Made by a program: the position numbers and the translations under genes
From: Conidiobolus incongruus B7586
Taxonomy: Eukaryota > Entomophthoromycota > Entomophthoromycetes > Entomophthorales > Conidiobolaceae
Assembly: GCA_000697335.1 (NCBI GenBank)
Contig: JNEM01014846.1
Span: 1 to 11,885 of the forward strand
Direction of reading: 5' to 3'
Length of the DNA: 11,885 nucleotides
In this document: positions 7,169 through 11,885 of the stretch, one piece after another
Layout of the letters: every line of letters begins with the position of its first letter
Position numbering within the stretch: the first letter of the stretch is position 1
The notes under the pieces: generated by a model
Databases searched by the model: none
What the model was told of the DNA's origin: nothing
Seen by the model: only the letters and a program-made list of their open reading frames with translations

Positions 7169-8131
7169 TTAAATAGTATTAATTTGGGATCGGGTCTTCA
7201 ATTTATAAAACCCCAAAGTCATTAGCATCTGCCATTCTTGCTTAGTTTCTTCTTGAATAAATAAAATCACTGATGCATTTGCAAGGCTCGTCATCGATAA
7301 GCATACAGTCGAAATCACTTCCCAAGTGGTACTTTTGGTACTATCGAACTGGATCAAAAATAATAGTATAAATAAAATGATTTTTGGAGAGTATAAAATA
7401 ATATAGGTTACTAATAACCCTATAAACTTCCAATTTATAGCTCTCTTTTGCTTTTGAATTTGGATAAGTAAGTCTCGGTCCTGGTCACTTTTCCTGAAGA
7501 TACTATCATAGTATCGATTATAATGAACATAGATAGCGATATAACTTGCACATAAAATGAGAAAAGTCACAACTAATTTAATTGATATGACTATTCCAAA
7601 ACTGAATTCATATTCTTCAGAATTTTGTTTTAAAGGTGGGCAAAATTTACCCCATGAAATTTCTCTATAAGCCGTCTCTCTAATACCATTAGCAATGCCA
7701 TTTAAAATAAATGAAAAGAAAATTATGGACGCCCAAATATAGGGTCTGATATGAATTTTAAACACAATAATTAGACATCTCACTAAGCTCAGCATACTCA
7801 CAATATCTAAAGAAGTGAAAATTGATGTAAAAAACACTGTGCCAGTGACATTACAAAAGAAAACAGATGCTTCAGGATTTGTAGTGTAATCAACTGACCA
7901 TTTATAGATTAATCGAGTCAAAGACATGGTAATAAGACCAAAATCGAATAAAGTGATTAATATAGATAGAACGGTATCAATTTTTATCAGTCGGATCCTG
8001 ATAGTTAATATATATAGCACTATTAAATTGAGCACTAGACCAGCCGAGCTCATTGCAAACATAATAATCTCTGCAACCTTATGCCCAACATTCTCAGGTT
8101 CTGGCCTGTTGAAATCAGGATTAGTTCTCAT
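7169..8131 (-). CDS. Rhodopsin-like (class A) GPCR, divergent, 320 aa
   Basis: Paralogue of the + strand receptor and likewise a plasma-membrane seven-helix receptor, with unknown ligand. Helices: TM1 19-44, TM2 53-74, TM3 93-124, TM4 131-151, TM5 179-203, TM6 235-259, TM7 268-292, helix 8 about 294-310. Landmarks are N35 (1.50), D63 (2.50), C93 (3.25), R118 (3.50), C164 in loop 2, P249 (6.50) and N285 (7.49). DRY reads VRC, CWxP reads YSP and NPxxY reads NASVI. It matches its partner without gaps from TM1 to TM6; the longest identical run is NASVILFIQEETK at the base of TM7. Loop 3 is two residues longer and the tail ends KTRSQINTI. The start is the first ATG after an in-frame stop at about 8183-8185, with G at -3. 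No introns. The 80-codon + strand frame across its 5' end is an antisense shadow. Confidence 0.92.
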   Translation of the reverse strand: MRTNPDFNRPEPENVGHKVAEIIMFAMSSAGLVLNLIVLYILTIRIRLIKIDTVLSILITLFDFGLITMSLTRLIYKWSVDYTTNPEASVFFCNVTGTVFFTSIFTSLDIVSMLSLVRCLIIVFKIHIRPYIWASIIFFSFILNGIANGIRETAYREISWGKFCPPLKQNSEEYEFSFGIVISIKLVVTFLILCASYIAIYVHYNRYYDSIFRKSDQDRDLLIQIQKQKRAINWKFIGLLVTYIILYSPKIILFILLFLIQFDSTKSTTWEVISTVCLSMTSLANASVILFIQEETKQEWQMLMTLGFYKLKTRSQINTI

Positions 8132-8153
8132 TTCAAATAAAACTAAAACAATT

Positions 8154-8171
8154 TCAATTGTGATATAGCAT
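8154..8171 (-). other. Tiny upstream ORF before receptor 2
   Basis: ATG opens a 5-codon frame (MLYHN) ending in TGA, 22 bases before the receptor ATG. It would be in the transcript only if transcription starts above 8171; the TATA-like site at 8175-8182 would place the start below it. Confidence 0.15.
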
Positions 8172-8174
8172 GGA

Positions 8175-8182
8175 TATTTATA
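8175..8182 (-). promoter_or_regulatory. TATA-box candidate for receptor 2
   Basis: On the - strand TATAAATA lies 44-51 bases before the receptor ATG, which would give a very short leader. Such strings are common here, so support comes only from position. Confidence 0.25.
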
Positions 8183-8185
8183 CTA

Positions 8186-8519
8186 TTTCAATTTTGAATG
8201 AATGTAAAATATCGTATATAATTTACCATATTTGAATTGAAAAAAAATTTTATATTCTGATATAAAATTATTAATCAATTAACCAATTAATTTACTATTT
8301 TAATAAAAAAGTTGGGAATTTTAATTTCAATTAATTACCTCAAAAATTTAAATATTTTTAAATTTTTCATAAATTAATAATAATAATAATAAAAATAATA
8401 TAATTGTATAATTTTTTTAAAATTAATTTTATAATAAAGTAGAAAAAGAAAATTAATATTGTTTAAATAAAATATTTTATAATTGATATTATTATAAAAT
8501 ATATTTTATTTTTATTTAC
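8186..8519. other. AT-rich upstream spacer of receptor 2
   Basis: Very AT-rich upstream DNA with a TAA microsatellite and no reading frame of note. Confidence 0.55.
8375..8392. repeat. (TAA)6 microsatellite
   Basis: Six perfect TAA units followed by imperfect A/T repeats. Confidence 0.9.
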
Positions 8520-8960
8520 TATTTCGTATTAAAACTTGGAATCCAAGATTAATCCGGAAGATTTTTGCTGGATAATAATATTGTTAAACATAATCTTATT
8601 AATTGGTTAAGTTCCTTTTTTGTATTTTAAAGTATAATCATTATAGTATTGAATAGAAATATTTTAAATTGCATCAATGTTTAATTCAAATAATACTTTG
8701 ATGAATATAATAATACCATATTATGAGTTATGTGTTCAATAAGCTAATATCAATCAACGACTCATTTTAGTCTTGGATAAAAAATATCAAATCCCAAAAA
8801 CTATTATTATCAAAACCCGTGATCTTCTTTGTATCAACTAATGGGTATGTGAAGATAAATTAATGTTACAATTATTATGTCACAGTTTTCAATAGTTTAA
8901 TGAATCATATTCAAAGAAATTGTAATTTCTAACTCCCATGTTTATATATGTCATAAATTC
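8520..8960. pseudogene. G+C island, possible eroded coding DNA
   Basis: G+C rises sharply at 8531-8575 and 8740-8900. On the + strand 8533-8607 reads open for 25 codons (KINPEDFCWIIILLNIILL is the core, like a membrane segment), and 8743-8835 reads open for 31 codons (with DKKYQIPKTIIIKTRDLLC). The - strand over 8770-8860 is also open for 30 codons, containing TYPLVDTKKITGFDNNSFWD. Because both strands look coding-like, I cannot choose. A CTTGGA-A-TCCAAG palindrome lies at 8535-8547. The most likely reading is decayed gene sequence of unknown family, perhaps another receptor; a regulatory island for receptor 2, about 400 bases away, is possible. Confidence 0.25.
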
Positions 8961-9659
8961 TAGAAATATAAATCTAATGATAATTTATGGTTATTTTAAG
9001 TATTTTTTGTTATTTTATACGATTGACATTATGATATATATATAAATAATTTATTAAATTGAATTTCTAGTGAATTCATTTATGATAAATTTTGTGAAAC
9101 CTATTATTATCTTGCATATTCTTTCATAGGATGCTAGATTATTTTTGTACAGATGAAATATAAACTGGTGCTATTATTTTAAATTAATTACTCATATTTA
9201 GTTTATAATATTATTGGGATTTTACTATATTTCATTTAAAAGTTAAATGTGCTTATATTTAGAAATTGAGTAAAATAAACATTAATATCGAACAATGTCA
9301 AATAATACAAGTTGTTGTTTAAGCTGATTTTTAATAATTGATTTAATAATTCAACTGATAATTTGTTCCATAATATCCATAATTCTTTCATATTACACAA
9401 AATTATTCTAGAAGTCATCTGATAATATTCCCAATAGAAATTTTATTCTTAAAATCAATAAAATCAATTTTCAATTTGAAGGATAAAAGTTATTTTAAAA
9501 AATTGACTATATAATAAAATACAATTTTTGTATTATATAGAAATAATAGTATTTACTCAAAGTATTTTTCAAACCTTTTACCTGGATATTATAATTATAT
9601 TTCAATAACATAATTCATATTCTAATCATTTATAATTGAATAATAATTTTTTTCGCATA
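8961..9659. other. Mixed spacer, no accepted gene
   Basis: AT-rich spacer with moderately richer patches at 9060-9170 and 9295-9420. The longest frame, 60 codons on the - strand at 9236-9418, starts with ATG but has no G, A, P or H and is made mostly of L, N, I, F and Y, so it looks like chance. Confidence 0.45.
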
Positions 9660-9668
9660 TAATATTAA

Positions 9669-9917
9669 AATTTCAGCAAGTTCGAATTTATTACAAGATT
9701 TGAGAGTAAGCTAAATATTTTTGTGACACTGAACAATGCAAAGGAGTTATATATTTTTGACAGATTGTATCTTCTCAAAGCAAAAATGGTTGGAATTCAA
9801 TGTTAACAAGTTTTAATGATTGATTGTTACAGACTAAATTATGTCATATATAATAAATTGGATAGAATATTGATAAATCGAAATTCAATTTATCATTTAG
9901 TGCAAATAAAAAGATGA
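9669..9917 (+). pseudogene. Possible eroded coding region (unclassified)
   Basis: Two stop-free stretches in one + strand frame, 45 codons at 9669-9803 and 36 codons at 9807-9914, cover a patch of higher G+C. The first contains VTLNNAKELYIFDRLYLLKA, whose spacing of L and N faintly recalls leucine-rich repeats of fungal F-box proteins; the second contains LNYVIYNKLDRILINRN. The first begins just before TTTCAG at 9671-9676, a possible 3' splice acceptor. There is no proper ATG start. The leucine-rich repeat idea is weak inference, and a chance frame remains possible. Confidence 0.25.
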
Positions 9918-10859
9918 TATAGCTGGATGAATAGTCAAAGTTTTTGAAAATAAATAAATTTCAAGTGATTTAATAATTAATAAAAATAATTTTATAATTC
10001 TAAAATTTATAATACATTTTAAAGGATATAATCGTCATCAAGCATGATGTATATTTTCAAAAGTATTGGTGCAGTACTAATATATTGAATTTGGACTAAT
10101 TCATTTACTATGAAGTAAATTGAATTTTAATATAAAGATATAATTCACAGTTTGTATTATCTGAAATAAATATATTACAAATGATATAAAAGTTCTTTGA
10201 TTATTATGCTTAAGGATTGATACACATTTTAAGAATTTCTTCTAATATAGTATAAATATTGATATTTTAATTAAAAAAAATAAATTATATATATCATATT
10301 TTTAGATATAATTTTAAATCTTTATTTATTTGAAAATTTATAAAATTATTTAAAAATCAAAAAAAAATGAGTTGTATTTTAATACCTGATCCTCTAATAT
10401 ATTATTAATTTTAGAAAATAACTTATAAAAGAAATAATTAAAAAAATATTTATTTTTAAATAATATATATATTTATAAAATTTTTTAATAAAAAATTTTT
10501 ATTTATTTTATATTATTAAATAAAATTTTATTTAAATAACAATTATCAAAAGTTTTTATTTTGATATAATTAAAGATTAATCTTAAATCTTTTAAAGTTA
10601 TCTAATATTTGCAAATAATAAATATATATATAATACTTTATTCTAAATCATCATTTATTTAAGATTTGTTATTTTTATATTATAAAGGATATTATATTAA
10701 CCTATAAAAGTAAGTCATAAAATCAAAAACATTTATATTTTTACTAATAACTTAATTAATATTTAATGAAATAAACTTAAATTAAATAATTAAAATATAT
10801 TATATTTATTAATAATATATATCATTAAATGATGATATTTAGTTATTAATTGGTTAAAA
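9918..10859. other. AT-rich spacer
   Basis: No gene is recognised. A richer patch at 10020-10200 has no useful frame. Two long all-A/T palindromes lie at 10477-10499 and 10516-10535; both are within chance expectation for such DNA. Confidence 0.55.
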
Positions 10860-11885
10860 TATAAACTCTTAGATTTTACTTAAGGTAAGTTATAAATTTA
10901 TAGGTTTTTAGTGATGAAAAAAATTAATACTTAATATATCTACCTTTAGCTTTTTTAACTTTTTTAAGTTTGTGGGGTATAAATTCAATTAACTTTCTAT
11001 ACTAAAAAAAGTTAATCTTGTTTTATGCTTTTTAAATTTTTTATTAAAAAAAAGCTTTAATAACTTTTTTTAATTAATCCCTATAATATATAATTAGGTT
11101 AAAGTTAAAAAATTAAAAAAGTTACTTTATAACTATTATTTTGTTATTTTTAAGTTATTTGGTAATAAGAGTTATAATATAATAAAAGATATTATTTTAC
11201 TAAAAAATAATATTAAAATTGTTTAACTTATATTATTCAATAGTTTTTTTGATTTATTATTTAAAATACTTTAGTATATTTCAACATTAATTCTTTTATT
11301 AACTTTATAAAGATATTATATATCTAAAGATAATATATATTCTTAAATAATTATTAACCTACTATTATACTTTTAGGTAAAATTAACATAATAGTTACAA
11401 AGTAATTCTATATTTTTTTTAAAATATTTAGCTTTTTTATTAAATTTATTAAAATATATTTTTATTTTATTAAATTAAATCATTTTATTCTAATTAATTT
11501 TAGTTTAATATTAATAATAATATTTAAACTCTTATCTAACTTTATAATGGGATTTTTTTAATTAAAAGTGTTTTTTCTTAAAATGTAAGTGGTATTTATG
11601 TTAATATAAAACATATATAATAATATTGGTGTTAATTAATATTCTTGTATAATCTTATAATTCCTGTTATATTTTTATAGTAATATTATATTTATTTATA
11701 TTAACTAATCTATAAATATACTTCTTATTATATTTATTTATAATTTTAACATACTTAAGTTTAAGCTTAAATGTGTTTTTATTATTATTTTTAATAGCTT
11801 TAACTATAATAAACAACCTAACATTAATAATTCTAATAATATTATAAGTTGATTTATTTTTTTATAAAGTTAATTAATATACAAA
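10860..11885. repeat. Tract with recurrent TAACTT/AAGTTA words
   Basis: The last kilobase is gene-free but differs in texture from the rest. TAACTT or its complement AAGTTA occurs about a dozen times, for example at 10887, 10956, 10990, 11009, 11061, 11102, 11119, 11152, 11224, 11300 and 11537, often beside runs of A or T in both orientations. My hand scan finds only some 15-20 in all the preceding sequence. No terminal repeats, transposase or other element parts are visible, and the tract runs off the window edge. It may be part of a decayed repeat family. Confidence 0.3.

Noticed and set aside
7926-8168. 80-codon + strand frame
   Set aside because: It lies antisense to the 5' part of the strongly supported - strand receptor and has no independent features; it is a shadow.
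8535-8547. CTTGGA-A-TCCAAG palindrome as an operator for receptor 2
   Set aside because: It is 400 bases from the gene, occurs once, and has no known factor match that I can justify.
9061-9140. Receptor TM6-like fragment (VKPIIILHIL)
   Set aside because: The resemblance to the receptors' PKIIIFIL is only a few hydrophobic residues, with P and K swapped in order; not enough to claim a third receptor copy.
9236-9418. 60-codon - strand ATG frame
   Set aside because: No G, A, P or H residues, mostly L, N, I, F and Y, and no recognised motif; about what AT-rich DNA yields by chance, though a leucine-repeat relic was considered.
10477-10535. Two long A/T palindromes (23 and 20 bases)
   Set aside because: With about 37% chance of pairing at each step, such all-A/T palindromes are expected roughly once per window of this length and composition.
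10860-11885. LTR or other virus-like element
   Set aside because: No terminal repeats, primer-binding site or coding domain can be seen; only word usage differs.

Overview
This window looks like nuclear DNA from a very AT-rich eukaryote, most likely an early-diverging fungus of the Conidiobolus (Entomophthoromycotina) type. The reasons are extremely AT-rich spacer (many 60-base lines have 0-15% G+C), intronless genes at about one third G+C, an ATG start in good context, and a family of divergent rhodopsin-like receptors. Similar proteins are, as I recall, annotated in numbers in Conidiobolus coronatus as 'family A G protein-coupled receptor-like'. The placement is inference; Dictyostelium-like or other AT-rich protists and anaerobic chytrids are the main alternatives.

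Only two genes are firmly supported. They are paralogous seven-transmembrane receptors facing each other tail to tail: one on the + strand (2217-3161, 314 aa) and one on the - strand (7169-8131, 320 aa), with about 4.0 kb of spacer between their 3' ends. Aligned by hand they share about 131 of 294 positions (roughly 45%), with one small gap in extracellular loop 3. Both keep class A landmarks: N1.50, D2.50, the TM3/ECL2 cysteine pair, R3.50, P6.50 and N7.49. Both lack the flanking residues of DRY, CWxP and NPxxY.

Layout: 1-420 AT desert; 424-938 islands of higher G+C with short open stretches, possibly an eroded gene; 940-1615 desert; 1615-2216 richer leader/promoter region of the first receptor, with a TATA-like site and stacked short ATG reading frames; 2217-3161 receptor 1; 3162-7168 spacer holding TA microsatellites, a CCAAT/ATTGG pair with a hairpin, twin palindromes and two small G+C islands with short ATG reading frames (5504-5635, 6060-6146); 7169-8131 receptor 2; 8132-10860 spacer with two more islands (about 8520-8960 and 9660-9920); 10860-11885 a tract with its own word usage (repeated TAACTT/AAGTTA), possibly a decayed repeat.

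The two receptors probably do related jobs: sensing an outside chemical and signalling through heterotrimeric G proteins. They are most alike at the cytoplasmic end of TM7/helix 8 and least alike in the outer loops. I see no tRNA, rRNA, CRISPR array, recognisable transposase or retroelement gene.
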